From positions 2,527,001 to 2,591,000 of the forward strand of contig NZ_CP016545.1 of NCBI RefSeq assembly GCF_001687545.1: a stretch of 64,000 nucleotides of DNA, read 5' to 3'. The stretch is from Paraurantiacibacter namhicola. Lineage in GTDB: Bacteria; Pseudomonadota; Alphaproteobacteria; Sphingomonadales; Sphingomonadaceae. Position numbers and translations under genes: made by a program. Below, in pieces: positions 54,378-63,453 of this stretch. The first letter of the stretch is position 1, and each line of letters begins with the position of its first letter. The notes below the pieces were generated by a model. The model had not been told where the DNA came from. It did not search any database and saw nothing but the letters and a program-made list of their open reading frames with translations.

Positions 54378-55496
54378 TCACGAGGAAGGCCGGTCTCCGA
54401 AAGGGGGCCGGCCTTTTTCATGCGCCTGATCCGCGCGACTTCGGGCGAGGATGGCGGCGAGCGCAAGCGACGCGGTAAAGGCGCCCGCTTCGGCCAGTGC
54501 GGTGAGGCGCTGCGCCCGCGGCCCGAATGGCGCATCGCCCATGAAGCGCCCCAGCGCCTGCAGGTCGAACCTGATGTCCGGCAGGCCCTGCTGCAACGCC
54601 CACAGGCTGCCGCCAAGCAGGACGCCGCCTGCGAGATGCAGCAGGAGGCCCGCGCCCATGCCGATGGTTGCGGCCACCGGGATGGCCAGCCGCGCAGGCC
54701 TGCCGGAGAGTGCGAGCCACACCGCGGAGCCCGTCGCCGCGCCGAGCACGATACCCTCGACCAGCCCCGTGACCGGAGGCAGGTCGCGCGCGGTCAGCAG
54801 GCCCACGCCTTCGCGCGAGACCATGCTGCCAAGCGCGCCCACGGCCATGCCGCCTGCTGCGCCGCCGGCCACCAGCCAAACGTCCGCCCTCCCGCGCCAT
54901 GCCAGCGCCGCGGAGAGGCCTGCGCCCACCCCGCCGCCGCCCAGCAGGCCGAGCGCCGCAACCAGTGCCGCCAGCACGATGACCGGCCCGCCGGAAACGA
55001 CTGCATAGAAGGCGCCCGCAACCAGTCCGCTCAGCAGGCCGGCGATGGTGCAGGCCGCCGCCACCGCTGACGGCAAGGAGTGAACCGCCCTCGCGACCGG
55101 AGGCGGCGCAGCGCCCAGGCCGGTTTCGACAGGGGCGACGAAGCGGTATCCATGCTTGGGCACGGTGGCGATGAAGCGCGGCGCGGCCGCATCGTCCTCC
55201 AGCGCGCGGCGCAGCGTGCGGATGCACTGCGTCAGCGCCTCGTCCGTCACCGGGATGCCGCGCCACACGGCTTGCATGAAGTCGTCCTTGCGCACCAGCT
55301 GACCATCGGCGCGAACCATCAGGACCAGCGCATTGAAATAGCGATTGCCCAGTTCCAGCGGCTTTCCGCCGCGCGACAGCACGCGGTTGCGCGTGTCGAG
55401 CGTGAAATCGCCGAAGCGGAAGGTGTCGGGGGCAGGCGCGGTCATGTCCGGTGCTGGATAAGCCAAGGCGCGGCGCGCCGGAAGGATTTCAGCCAT
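54378..55496 (-). CDS. CadC-like winged-helix transcriptional regulator with multi-span membrane domain
   Basis: 372 residues from ATG 55496 (355 from ATG 55445). The N-terminal OmpR/PhoB-type DNA-binding domain (about 25-120) reads FRFGDFTLDTRNRVLSRGG, with recognition region VTDEALTQCIRTLRRALED and wing PKHGYRFVAPV. There is no receiver domain. Behind it lie about eight Gly/Ala-rich membrane spans (140-360) instead of the usual single span and periplasmic sensor. It would bind DNA while embedded in the membrane, like CadC/ToxR. It is divergent from a small membrane protein that may be its target. Confidence 0.82.
   Translation of the reverse strand: MAEILPARRALAYPAPDMTAPAPDTFRFGDFTLDTRNRVLSRGGKPLELGNRYFNALVLMVRADGQLVRKDDFMQAVWRGIPVTDEALTQCIRTLRRALEDDAAAPRFIATVPKHGYRFVAPVETGLGAAPPPVARAVHSLPSAVAAACTIAGLLSGLVAGAFYAVVSGGPVIVLAALVAALGLLGGGGVGAGLSAALAWRGRADVWLVAGGAAGGMAVGALGSMVSREGVGLLTARDLPPVTGLVEGIVLGAATGSAVWLALSGRPARLAIPVAATIGMGAGLLLHLAGGVLLGGSLWALQQGLPDIRFDLQALGRFMGDAPFGPRAQRLTALAEAGAFTASLALAAILARSRADQAHEKGRPPFGDRPSS
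54386..54415 (+). terminator. Terminator of the DUF4136 gene
   Basis: AAGGCCGG (54386-54393) pairs with CCGGCCTT (54408-54415), followed by TTTC. It lies inside the last codons of the convergent regulator gene. Confidence 0.8.
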
Positions 55497-55575
55497 TCCT
55501 CACAAATTGCTCATGCCGCTCAGGTGGTTTTCGGCGCAAGCGGCGGGCTCCGAACCGCATTGAAGGATGTAAAAT

Positions 55576-56121
55576 ATGACCCTGACCGAAACTCAGTCCG
55601 CGCCCCGGCCCAATGGCTGGCGCATCGCCATGTGGGGCGTGCTGCTCGCTCTTCTATCCCTGCCCGCGCTGATGATGCAGCTGAGCGGGGAATGGGCCTG
55701 GACGGCGATCGACTTCATCCTTGCTGCCATCCTGCTTGGCTTCCTTGGCTTGGGCGGAGAGCTCGCGATGCGCATCGGTCGCCCCGGCCCCGCCCGCATC
55801 GGGATTGCCCTCGCAGCGCTCACCGCTTTCCTGACGCTGTGGTCTAACGCGGCCGTCGGCATCATCGGCGCGGAGGGCGAGGCCGTGAACATCTGGTTCA
55901 CCGCCAGCACGCTGCTCGGCATTCTGGCCAGCGCGCTCGTGCGCCTGCGCGCCAATGCCATGCGCTGGATCGCCGCAGCCCTCTCGCTCGTGCCGTCCAT
56001 CGCAGGCCTGCAGGCTGAGGCCACGATGCCGGGGCACGGCGTGGAATGGGGCATCCTGGCGGTCTTAACCCTAATGTGGGTGGTAGCGAGCCTGTGCTTC
56101 GCGCGCGCGGCGAAGCCCTAA
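55576..56121 (+). CDS. Hypothetical six-span membrane protein
   Basis: 181 residues, about six membrane spans in pairs (20-40, 46-66, 75-95, 105-125, 130-145 and 155-175), with short polar loops. No recognisable domain. AAGGAT lies about nine bases before ATG 55576. It shares its 79-base upstream region with the divergent CadC-like regulator, which suggests control by it. Its stop overlaps the dut stop on the opposite strand (56118-56121). Confidence 0.7.
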   Translation: MTLTETQSAPRPNGWRIAMWGVLLALLSLPALMMQLSGEWAWTAIDFILAAILLGFLGLGGELAMRIGRPGPARIGIALAALTAFLTLWSNAAVGIIGAEGEAVNIWFTASTLLGILASALVRLRANAMRWIAAALSLVPSIAGLQAEATMPGHGVEWGILAVLTLMWVVASLCFARAAKP

Positions 56122-56582
56122 AGGCCCGCGGCGCCCTTGGTGGAGCCGAAGCCGCCTGCGCCGCGCGCCGTGTCGTCCAGCTCTTTCACCTCGTCCCACG
56201 TCGCCACCGTGACAGGGGCGAGGACGAGCTGCGCAATCCGGTCACCGCGCGCGATGGCGAAGTCCGCATCGCCGTGATTGATCAGCAGCACCTTCAGCTC
56301 GCCGCGATAATCGGAATCTATCGTGCCGGGGCTGTTGGGCACGGAAATGCCGTGCTTGAAGGCGAGGCCGGAACGCGGGCGGACCTGGATCTCGTAACCC
56401 TCGGGGATAGCGACGCTGAGGCCCGTGGCGACCGCATGGCGTGCGCCTGCGGCCAGGGTCACATCTTCGGCGCTGACCACGTCCATCCCGGCAGCGCCAT
56501 CGGTGGCATAGGCCGGCAGCGCCAGCCCGCGGCCATGCTCAAGCCTCTTGATCCTGACCGGTATCGTGGTCCCCGATGGCAT
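56118..56582 (-). CDS. dut: dUTP diphosphatase
   Basis: 154 residues. A trimeric enzyme that converts dUTP to dUMP and keeps uracil out of DNA. All five motifs are present: AGMDV (1), [12 protein letters not shown] (2), [13 protein letters not shown] (3), [10 protein letters not shown] (4) and the P-loop-like [10 protein letters not shown]-type tail [10 protein letters not shown] (5). ATG 56582 overlaps the end of coaBC by 44 bases, so the two are co-transcribed. Confidence 0.96.
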   Translation of the reverse strand: MPSGTTIPVRIKRLEHGRGLALPAYATDGAAGMDVVSAEDVTLAAGARHAVATGLSVAIPEGYEIQVRPRSGLAFKHGISVPNSPGTIDSDYRGELKVLLINHGDADFAIARGDRIAQLVLAPVTVATWDEVKELDDTARGAGGFGSTKGAAGL

Positions 56583-58221
56583 CGGCAATCCTTTCGACGA
56601 GCTTCGTTGCGACACCCTGTTTGGACATCGGCTCCCAGCTGTCCACCCCGTCATCGTAAAGCACGTGGACAGTGTTATCGTCCCCGCCCATCACGTCGCC
56701 GGACACATCGTTCGCCACGATCCAGTCCGCGCCCTTGTTGCGGCGTTTCTTCTTGGCGTGGAGCAGCACGTCGTTCGTTTCCGCAGCAAAGCCGATGACC
56801 AGTTCCGGCTTGTCCGGGCGGGAGGCCAGCGTGGCCAGGATGTCCGGGTTTTCCTCCAGCAGCAGGGCCGGCGGCGCCGCGCCGCGTTTCTTGATCTTTT
56901 CCGGCACGTAATCGCGCGCGCGCCAGTCCGCGACGGCGGCAACCATCACCGCGCAATCGGCGGGCAGAGCCTCGCGCACGGCCTTGGCCATGTCCTCCGC
57001 GCTTTCCACGTCCACCCGGTCGACACCCGGGGGCGTTGCCAGTGTCACCGGGCCGCTCACCAGAGTTACCCGCGCGCCTGCCGCTGCTGCTGCGGCGGCG
57101 ATGGCATAGCCCTGCTTCCCGCTGGAGCGGTTGGCAATGTAGCGCACCGGATCGATCGGCTCATGCGTCGGCCCGGCGGTCACCAGCACATGCTTGCCGT
57201 AAAGCGGGCGATGCTGCGGTTCCGCTTCGAAAGCGGGCTGGCCTTCCAGCGGGTCCCACTCCGGGCTGACCGGCGCGGCGGGCGCTTCGCCCTCGAAGGG
57301 CTCCGGCGCGGACTGGTTGGTATTGACCTCGTGATTGATGGCCTCCGCATCGGTGGGAGGGGCAGCCTTGGCCTTGCCTTTGCCCGCCAGCAGGCCGCCG
57401 CCGAGATCGGGGTTGAAGGCGATTTCCTCTTCCTCGGACCATTCCTCGGCCGGCAATTCCTCCTCGCCCTCGAAGTCTCCGCCGAAATCGTCGCCGTAAG
57501 TCGTTTCCTCTTCCTCGATCCGGCGCGGGGTGGAGCGCGGGATGAGCGCGGAGAGGATGCCGGACAGGCCGCCGGACTTTGCCGGTGCTTCCGGCTCCTC
57601 GGCCTCGAATTCTTCCTCGTCTTCCGGCTCCAGCGCCTCGAGATAATCGGCGATCTCCCCGGGACCGGCTTCGCCCGGGTCCACGCCCAGCATGTCGGCG
57701 ATTTCCAGCCAGACGGCTTCGGGTTCGGGCAGGCGGCCGGGGCCGAACTCGCCGCAGGCCATCGCGCCTTCATCGGGCATCATCACGGTGACGCCTGCCT
57801 GCCGCAGCCATTCGACATTGCGCTGCGTCGCTTCATGCTCCCACATGCGCACATTCATGGCGGGCACGGCCAGCACGGGCTTGTCTGTGGCGAGGATAAG
57901 CGTGGTGCCCATGTCATCCGCGATGCCAGCGGCCATCTTGGCCATGAGGTCCGCCGTTGCGGGGCACACGACCACCAGGTCCGCCTCTCGCGAAAGCTGG
58001 ATATGGCCGATCTCGGCCTCGTTCTTCAGGTCCCACAGGCTGGTGTGCACCTGGTTGCCGGACAGGGCGGCAAGGCTCATCGGGGTGACAAACTGCGATC
58101 CGCCATCGGTCAATACGCACGTCACCTCGCCCCCGCCCTTGCGGATCAGCCGCACGAGCTCGCACGACTTGTAGGCAGCGATGCCGCCGCCGATCACCAG
58201 CAGGATTTTCGGCTGTGCCAT
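56539..58221 (-). CDS. coaBC: Bifunctional CoaBC (PPC synthetase/decarboxylase) with a long acidic linker
   Basis: 560 residues, against about 400 in most bacteria. It makes 4'-phosphopantetheine from 4'-phosphopantothenate and cysteine via PPC. CoaC (about 1-190) has His73 in [12 protein letters not shown], the [10 protein letters not shown] motif and the lid Cys156 in [14 protein letters not shown]. CoaB (about 341-550) has [27 protein letters not shown] and [12 protein letters not shown]. Between them about 140 residues (196-338) are extremely acidic and low-complexity. The domains are intact and in frame, so the enzyme should work; the linker is the odd part. dut overlaps its end. Confidence 0.95.
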   Translation of the reverse strand: MAQPKILLVIGGGIAAYKSCELVRLIRKGGGEVTCVLTDGGSQFVTPMSLAALSGNQVHTSLWDLKNEAEIGHIQLSREADLVVVCPATADLMAKMAAGIADDMGTTLILATDKPVLAVPAMNVRMWEHEATQRNVEWLRQAGVTVMMPDEGAMACGEFGPGRLPEPEAVWLEIADMLGVDPGEAGPGEIADYLEALEPEDEEEFEAEEPEAPAKSGGLSGILSALIPRSTPRRIEEEETTYGDDFGGDFEGEEELPAEEWSEEEEIAFNPDLGGGLLAGKGKAKAAPPTDAEAINHEVNTNQSAPEPFEGEAPAAPVSPEWDPLEGQPAFEAEPQHRPLYGKHVLVTAGPTHEPIDPVRYIANRSSGKQGYAIAAAAAAAGARVTLVSGPVTLATPPGVDRVDVESAEDMAKAVREALPADCAVMVAAVADWRARDYVPEKIKKRGAAPPALLLEENPDILATLASRPDKPELVIGFAAETNDVLLHAKKKRRNKGADWIVANDVSGDVMGGDDNTVHVLYDDGVDSWEPMSKQGVATKLVERIADAIGDHDTGQDQEA

Positions 58222-58365
58222 CGGCCCGCGCCCACCCTCTCAAAACCAGTCCAGAAACGGGACACTAGCACGCGGCCCGCAATGTGCCAGTACTGGCGGG
58301 AGAGGGTTAAGTTTTGCCTATCGGCCCCGGCTCTGCGACATGGTGGGCAAACGGGAGAGACAATC

Positions 58366-58755
58366 ATGCGCCTGCTACTCATCGCCGCCCTGTTCCTGCT
58401 GGGCATCGTGTTCGTCGCCAATGGCATCGGTTTCCTGCTGACGCCGGAGCAGCAAGCGGCAGGCTTCGGCATGGGCGCAGACGGCATACAGGGCCTCTCC
58501 ACCCTGAGGGCGGACATGACGGCCTTTTTCGTGGTGGCTGGCGGAGCGCTGATGTGGGGCGCATGGCGCCGCGCGGGCGACGTGCTGCTGGTGGCCGCGG
58601 CTCTGGTCGGCATCGCCTTTACCGGCCGCTTCGTCAGCCTGCTGGCAGATGGCATCTACGAAGGCTGGTGGTTCCCCATGGGGGTGGAAGCGCTGACCGT
58701 GGTGCTGGCCCTTATCGGGAGCCGGATGCTGCCGCACCACGCGATGAAGGCCTGA
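58366..58755 (+). CDS. DUF4345-like small membrane protein
   Basis: 129 residues with four predicted spans (about 3-27, 48-66, 72-92 and 105-122). The pattern fits the DUF4345 family, with short loops such as GFGMGADGIQGLSTLRADMTAFF. ATG 58366 has GGGAG ten bases upstream. The frame extends far to the left but only as antisense to coaBC. It is divergent from coaBC, and its 3' end overlaps the convergent membrane gene by 44 bases. Function unknown. Confidence 0.75.
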   Translation: MRLLLIAALFLLGIVFVANGIGFLLTPEQQAAGFGMGADGIQGLSTLRADMTAFFVVAGGALMWGAWRRAGDVLLVAAALVGIAFTGRFVSLLADGIYEGWWFPMGVEALTVVLALIGSRMLPHHAMKA

Positions 58756-59839
58756 AGAGCGCCGCCACCAGGTCCATCAGCGCGCGCGGGGCGAGGGCTA
58801 TCCCTGCCCCGAAGGCCGGGACCAGCAGCGCCAGCCAGTAGAAGTTCTCCAGCCGGGCGAACAGCGCGGCGGCAATCATGAAGCCTGCGAACCACAGCGT
58901 CCCGAAGCCGCCCGTGCGCCCGCCCAGCCCGGCCCATCCGAGCAGGCTGAGCACCACGAGCGGCGGGCCGATCCAGCCCGGCAGCGTCTGCAGCAACGTC
59001 ACGCCCAGCACCCCGTAAAGCGGCACGACGGGGCCGCCCATGGCCTGCCAGCCTTCCGATGCCAGGTCCTCCGGCAGGCGGTGCGCGGCAACGCCCTGCG
59101 CGTGCAGAACCATGCCGATGGCAAAGATCGCCAGCAGCGCCGCAACCGCGCCCGCTTCCCTCCAGCGGCACTGGACCAGCGCAAAGGCCAGCCACAGCAG
59201 CACGAAGGGCGCGGCCAGTTCGCGCACCGCCAGCGCGCAAGCGGCCAGCAACAGGGCCGGCCACCAGCGATGCGGGCGATAAAGGGCGAAGGCGAGCGCG
59301 AGGAACTGACCCGCGACAATCTCGTGCACCAGCCCCACCTTGTCCATGAAGGCTGTCGCCCCGCAGGCCGCCACCATCAGTGCCGCGCCGACCCGCTCGA
59401 TCAGCAGCGTCCGGCCCGAAAGGCGCGCGGTCCAGGCCAGGATATTGGCAAAGAACAGGGCAATCGCGATCCAGCGCCAGCCCTCTATCCCGAACAGCGC
59501 CGCACCTTGCGCAAGCGTGGGCAGGCGCACGGTAACCGCCGGACTGGTGGGAAAGCCGTTGGCGCGCTGCTCCGCCGTGGCGGCGCTGTAATAGCCCTCG
59601 CCCGCTGCGACCCGGCCCGCGATATTCTCGTAAAGGTCCATGTCCTTCATGTCGCCGCGCTCCTCGCGCACCTCGACATCGGACTGCCAGCTGTCGTCAT
59701 AGGCGGAGACGGCGCTCACGCTCCACACGCTCGCGGCGGCCACGGCCAACAGCAGCGCCAGCGCAGCCCAGCGCGGCAGCAGGCGCAGCGGTCGCTCCAG
59801 CGCGGCGAAGCGGGAAACAAGGTCAGGAATGCCGCTCAT
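58712..59839 (-). CDS. Hypothetical polytopic membrane protein, paralogue of the next gene
   Basis: 375 residues with about nine membrane spans. After the first span comes a periplasmic segment with DMDLYENIAGRVAAGEGYYSAATAEQRANGFPTSP and VRLPTLAQGAALFG, which is closely repeated in the protein encoded just upstream. The arrangement (one span, a soluble loop, then eight spans) resembles GT-C glycosyltransferase-like membrane proteins, but I do not see a clear catalytic motif. It starts at ATG 59839, overlapping the upstream stop (ATGA). Confidence 0.72.
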   Translation of the reverse strand: MSGIPDLVSRFAALERPLRLLPRWAALALLLAVAAASVWSVSAVSAYDDSWQSDVEVREERGDMKDMDLYENIAGRVAAGEGYYSAATAEQRANGFPTSPAVTVRLPTLAQGAALFGIEGWRWIAIALFFANILAWTARLSGRTLLIERVGAALMVAACGATAFMDKVGLVHEIVAGQFLALAFALYRPHRWWPALLLAACALAVRELAAPFVLLWLAFALVQCRWREAGAVAALLAIFAIGMVLHAQGVAAHRLPEDLASEGWQAMGGPVVPLYGVLGVTLLQTLPGWIGPPLVVLSLLGWAGLGGRTGGFGTLWFAGFMIAAALFARLENFYWLALLVPAFGAGIALAPRALMDLVAALFRPSSRGAAASGSR

Positions 59840-60999
59840 CGCTGTGCCTGTGCCCCCAATTGCTTGCGAAATCGCTTCGCGCCGGGGCCAAGGCTTTTCA
59901 CCGCCATCGGCAGGAAGGCATAGCCCACGAACCAGGCCGGCGTGACGACCAGCGCCCAGTAGAAATTGTTCTCCCGCCCGGCCAGCATGAAGAAGATCGC
60001 ATAGCCGGCAAACAGCAAGAAGGCCGTGCGGCCAAGCTCGCTCTTCCAGCCAGCCCAGCCCAGCAGAGGCAGCACCGCCAGCAGGCCCGCCAGCGGCGCG
60101 GGCAGATTGTGCAACACGCTGGAGGCGACGATCTTCTCCGTCAGACCCGCCATGCCGGGCAGGACCAACCAGGGATCCGACGGCCTGTCCGATGCCAGCA
60201 CATGCTGCTGCACCTCCGCCAGGTGCAGCCACAGCGCAGCGAGGAAGGCCATCACCAGCAGCGCCCAGGCAGCGAATTCGCGCCAGTCGCGCCGCCACAG
60301 CGCCAGCGCGCCCAGCAGCAGGACAAAGGGCAGCGCATGTTCGCGGATCGCCAGCGCGGCGGCAGCGGCGAGCCATGCCGCGATCCAGCGGCCCGGCCTG
60401 TGCAGCGCCAGCGACAAAGCCAAAAACAGCCCCGCCCAAACCTCGTGCAGCGCGAGGTATTCCGGCTTCGCGCCCATCAGCGTGCCCACGGCCAGCAGCG
60501 CGAGGGCGACAGGCCTGCGGTCCGCCCCGCCCGGCTCCTCGCCCAGCCTGCGCCACCATGCGACGAACAGGCCAATCACCAGCAGAACCGCAGCAAGCCC
60601 CATGCCCGTCTCGCCTAGCGCGGCAGTCAGATGTGCCAGCGTCGGCAGTCGGACGGCCAGCCCCGGCGTGACCGGGAAGTCGCGCGCGCGCTGCTCCTCC
60701 ACCGCGACGGCGTGGTAATCTTCGCCGGCCGCAACGCGCTCTGCGATGGCGTCGTAGAGTTGAAGGTCGGTATCGCGCCCCTGTCCCGGCACAGCTTCGG
60801 CAGGCTCGCCAGCGGGCGTGATGTCTGCCTGCGCTGGCGGCTCTTGCGGTCCGGACCCAAGATTGGCGGCAACAGCCCAGACGGATATCGCCACCACCAG
60901 CAGGGCGCCAAGGGCGCAGGCGGCAGGCGTCCAGCGCGCGAAACGGTCGAATGCGTGTCCGGCGTTCAGCCCAGCCAACCCAGCATGCTCCCCGCCCAT
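59836..60999 (-). CDS. Hypothetical polytopic membrane protein, paralogue of its downstream neighbour
   Basis: About 387 residues, with the same plan as the following gene: TM1 (about 27-45), then a loop with DLQLYDAIAERVAAGEDYH and VRLPTLAHLTAALG, then about eight spans. The tail is basic (GAKRFRKQLGAQ). A Gly/Pro/Glu-rich stretch in the loop is extra. Possibly GT-C like; function unknown. ATG 60999 overlaps the end of ubiB by 34 bases; TTG 60978, with GGGGAG upstream, is a real alternative. It is part of the ubiE-ubiB operon by position. Confidence 0.7.
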   Translation of the reverse strand: MGGEHAGLAGLNAGHAFDRFARWTPAACALGALLVVAISVWAVAANLGSGPQEPPAQADITPAGEPAEAVPGQGRDTDLQLYDAIAERVAAGEDYHAVAVEEQRARDFPVTPGLAVRLPTLAHLTAALGETGMGLAAVLLVIGLFVAWWRRLGEEPGGADRRPVALALLAVGTLMGAKPEYLALHEVWAGLFLALSLALHRPGRWIAAWLAAAAALAIREHALPFVLLLGALALWRRDWREFAAWALLVMAFLAALWLHLAEVQQHVLASDRPSDPWLVLPGMAGLTEKIVASSVLHNLPAPLAGLLAVLPLLGWAGWKSELGRTAFLLFAGYAIFFMLAGRENNFYWALVVTPAWFVGYAFLPMAVKSLGPGAKRFRKQLGAQAQR

Positions 61000-62522
61000 A
61001 CCAGAGCCCCGCCGCCAAGCGCCGCAGCGGTATAGCCCAGCCAGCCGCGCCCTTCGCGCTTGCGGCGTTCCCAAACCAGCTCCACATCGGGCAGCGGAGC
61101 GGGCTCCGGCGCGCCGCCCTTGGGCGGAAAGCGCTCCTCTATCCGCCGAACCAGATCGGGAATACCGAGAAGGGTCTGCGTGTCTTCACGGATCCTGTCG
61201 GCGATGGCCGCTTCCGGCCCCAGCTCGTCACGGATCCAGCTGCGCACATAAGGCGCGCTGACGTCCCACATGTTGATTTCCGGATCGAGCTGCGTGGCGA
61301 TCCCTTCCACCATCACCATGGTCTTCTGCAGCAGCAGCAGGTGCGGCTGTGTCTGCATGTCGAAATCGCGCGTGATGGCAAACAGGCCATCCAGCATCTG
61401 CCCGACAGACAGCTCACTCACCGGCTTGCCGCGCATGGGCTCGCCCACCGCGCGCAGGGCTGTTGCGAACTCGTCCACCGAATGGTGCGAGGGGACGTAG
61501 CGTGCCTCGAAATGAATCTCCGCCACGCGGCGGTAATTGCCAGTGGTCAGGCCATAGAGAATTTCCGCCAGCCATTGCCGCGCCTGCCGGTCGATCCGGC
61601 CCATGATGCCGAAATCGATCGCCACGATGGTCCCGTCCGCCCGCACGAAGAGGTTCCCTTGGTGCATGTCGGCATGGAAGAAGCCCGCGCTGATGGCCTG
61701 CGTCAGGAAGGCCAGCACCAGCCTGCGGGCCAGTTCCTTGCGGTCATGCCCGGCTGCCTCCAGCGCCTCGACGTCGCTGATCTTGACCCCGTCGATCCAC
61801 TCGATGGTCATCACCCGGCCATTGGTGCGGTCCCAGTCGATGGCGGGGATGGCATAGCCGGGATGGCCTGCCATCACCTCTGCCAGTTCGGATGCGCTGG
61901 CCGCCTCGCGCCGCAGGTCCAGCTCGCGATTGGTCCAGCGCTTGAAATTGGCGATGGTCAGTGCCGGGCGCAGGCGCGCAGCTTCCCCGCCCAGCGCCTC
62001 CAGATGCGCTGCGGCCCATTCATAAGTCGTAATGTCGCGCGCGAAGCGTTCGCGGATGCCGGGGCGCAGGACCTTGATGGCCACGGTTGTGCCGTCCGTC
62101 GTCACGCCCTTGTGCACCTGCGCAATGCTGGCGGCGCCCACAGGCTCCGGATCGATATGGCTGAACAGCGTGTCCAGCGGCTGCTCGAAAGTGGCGGCCA
62201 CTTCGCGCTCGATGGCGGCAAAGGGCACCGGTGGCAGGCTGTCCTGCAGGCTCAGCAGGTTGTGCGCGGCCGCATCGCCCACCAGATCGGGACGGGTGGC
62301 GAGCGACTGGCCCAGCTTGATGGCGGCCGGGCCGATGTCTTGGAAGGCTGCGGCGTAATCCGGCTCGCGCGGCTGGAAGGTGCCGAAGCGCGCGATACGG
62401 GCCAGCCGCTTGACCGGAGAGGGCGTGTTGGGATCGGCCTCGATCCCGCGCAGCGCGCCATGCTTCGCCAGCGTGCGGCCCCATTTCAGGAGCCGCCAGA
62501 TATGCGTCGAGGGGCGCGTCAC
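60966..62522 (-). CDS. ubiB: UbiB family atypical kinase, ubiquinone biosynthesis
   Basis: 518 residues. An ADCK/UbiB-type ATPase needed for coenzyme Q synthesis, thought to help move lipid intermediates. The family-specific KxGQ appears as AAIKLGQSLATRPD (about 90-103). The A-rich nucleotide loop follows in VGAASIAQVHKG, the catalytic loop is FHADMHQGNLFV and the metal Asp is in VAIDFGIMGR. Two C-terminal membrane spans (about 490-515) anchor it. It starts at GTG 62522, one base after the ubiE stop, so the pair is a tight operon. Confidence 0.95.
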   Translation of the reverse strand: MTRPSTHIWRLLKWGRTLAKHGALRGIEADPNTPSPVKRLARIARFGTFQPREPDYAAAFQDIGPAAIKLGQSLATRPDLVGDAAAHNLLSLQDSLPPVPFAAIEREVAATFEQPLDTLFSHIDPEPVGAASIAQVHKGVTTDGTTVAIKVLRPGIRERFARDITTYEWAAAHLEALGGEAARLRPALTIANFKRWTNRELDLRREAASASELAEVMAGHPGYAIPAIDWDRTNGRVMTIEWIDGVKISDVEALEAAGHDRKELARRLVLAFLTQAISAGFFHADMHQGNLFVRADGTIVAIDFGIMGRIDRQARQWLAEILYGLTTGNYRRVAEIHFEARYVPSHHSVDEFATALRAVGEPMRGKPVSELSVGQMLDGLFAITRDFDMQTQPHLLLLQKTMVMVEGIATQLDPEINMWDVSAPYVRSWIRDELGPEAAIADRIREDTQTLLGIPDLVRRIEERFPPKGGAPEPAPLPDVELVWERRKREGRGWLGYTAAALGGGALVWAGSMLGWLG

Positions 62523-62523
62523 C

Positions 62524-63255
62524 CTATACTTTCCACCCGGAATGGATGTTGACCGCGCCGCCCAGGATGCTTTCCACGCGGGTTCGGGCAAAGCCTGCCT
62601 CGCGGATCATGCCTTCGAAGACCGGCGGCTTGGGGAAGCGGCGGATCGATTCGGCGAGATAGCGGTAACTGTCCTCGTCATCCGCAATGACCTTGCCGAG
62701 CTGCGGCATCAGCTTGTGGGAATAGAGGTCGTAGACTTCGCGGAAGCCCGGCCAGTCCGTCTGGCTGAACTCCAGGCAGAAGAACCGCCCGCCATATTTC
62801 AGCACGCGGTGCGCCTCGCGCAGGGCCTTGGGGATATCGGTCACGTTCCGGATGCCGAATGCGATGGTGTAAGCATCGAAGACGCGCGGGGGATAGGTCA
62901 GCTCTTCGGCGTTCTGGTTGGACCAGACGAGGCCATCTATCCCGCGCTCCATTGCGCGTTCGACACCCACATCCAGCATTTCCTGGTTGATGTCCGCTAC
63001 GGTGACGTCCGCCCCGCGCGCTGCCATGCGGAAGGCGATGTCGCCCGTGCCGCCTGCCATGTCGAGGATCGCCTCGCCCGGCTGCGGCTTCACACGGCGC
63101 ACGAAAGTGTCCTTCCACACGCGGTGCATGCCGGCGGACATGGCATCGTTCATCACATCGTACTTGGCCGCCACGCCTGAAAAGACCGCGCCAACGCGCC
63201 GCGTCTTCTCTTCCGGGGCGACCTCTTCATACCCGAAGGAAACCGTATCGTTCAT
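62524..63255 (-). CDS. ubiE: Demethylubiquinone/demethylmenaquinone methyltransferase
   Basis: 243 residues. A SAM-dependent C-methyltransferase of the quinone pathway. Signatures are FSGVAAKYDVMNDAMSAGMHRVWKD (residues about 26-50), the SAM loop ILDMAGGTGDIAFR, and FGIRNVTDIPKALREAHRVLK with FCLEFSQ. ATG 63255 gives the standard N-terminus; the longer frame has no support. It heads the leftward ubiE-ubiB-membrane-protein operon and is divergent from mutM. Confidence 0.97.
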   Translation of the reverse strand: MNDTVSFGYEEVAPEEKTRRVGAVFSGVAAKYDVMNDAMSAGMHRVWKDTFVRRVKPQPGEAILDMAGGTGDIAFRMAARGADVTVADINQEMLDVGVERAMERGIDGLVWSNQNAEELTYPPRVFDAYTIAFGIRNVTDIPKALREAHRVLKYGGRFFCLEFSQTDWPGFREVYDLYSHKLMPQLGKVIADDEDSYRYLAESIRRFPKPPVFEGMIREAGFARTRVESILGGAVNIHSGWKV

Positions 63256-63326
63256 GGGCCGCAGCCTTACGGGCAATTGCCCGGCGCGCAAAGGGTGTTA
63301 GGGGGGAGGATTATCGGAGCAGCCGC

Positions 63327-63404
63327 GCCGCCCGCACCCTCCACCCTTCCACCCGGAGCCTACCGGGACAATATCCGGGTGGAAGGGTGGAGGGTGCGGG
63401 CGGC
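63327..63404. repeat. Perfect 31-bp inverted repeat (long hairpin) upstream of mutM
   Basis: The 31 bases at 63327-63357 are the exact reverse complement of 63374-63404, separated by 16 bases. The arms are GC-rich, with a purine/pyrimidine bias (CCCTCCACCCTTCCACCC on one strand). It sits between two divergent starts, where a terminator is not expected. It may be a REP-like palindromic unit or a structured leader of mutM. Confidence 0.9.
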
Positions 63405-63452
63405 TGGGCCAAACGCAAGACGAGTAAGCTGGGCCAAACGCAAGACGAGTAA
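63403..63452 (+). repeat. Exact 25-bp tandem duplication just before mutM
   Basis: The 25-base unit beginning GCTGGGCCAAACGCAAGACG occurs twice without mismatch (63403-63427 and 63428-63452). The second copy ends one base before the mutM ATG, so the duplication has doubled the sequence that forms the ribosome-binding region. Confidence 0.95.
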
Positions 63453-63453
63453 G

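Noticed and set aside
56548-58365. Plus-strand frame running through coaBC into the DUF4345-like gene
   Set aside because: Antisense shadow of coaBC; only the part from ATG 58366 has a ribosome site and family-like membrane pattern.
58712-61087. A single 791-codon leftward frame covering both paralogous membrane genes
   Set aside because: Its first half is out of frame with the upstream paralogue and low-complexity; the real start is ATG 59839 at the ATGA overlap.
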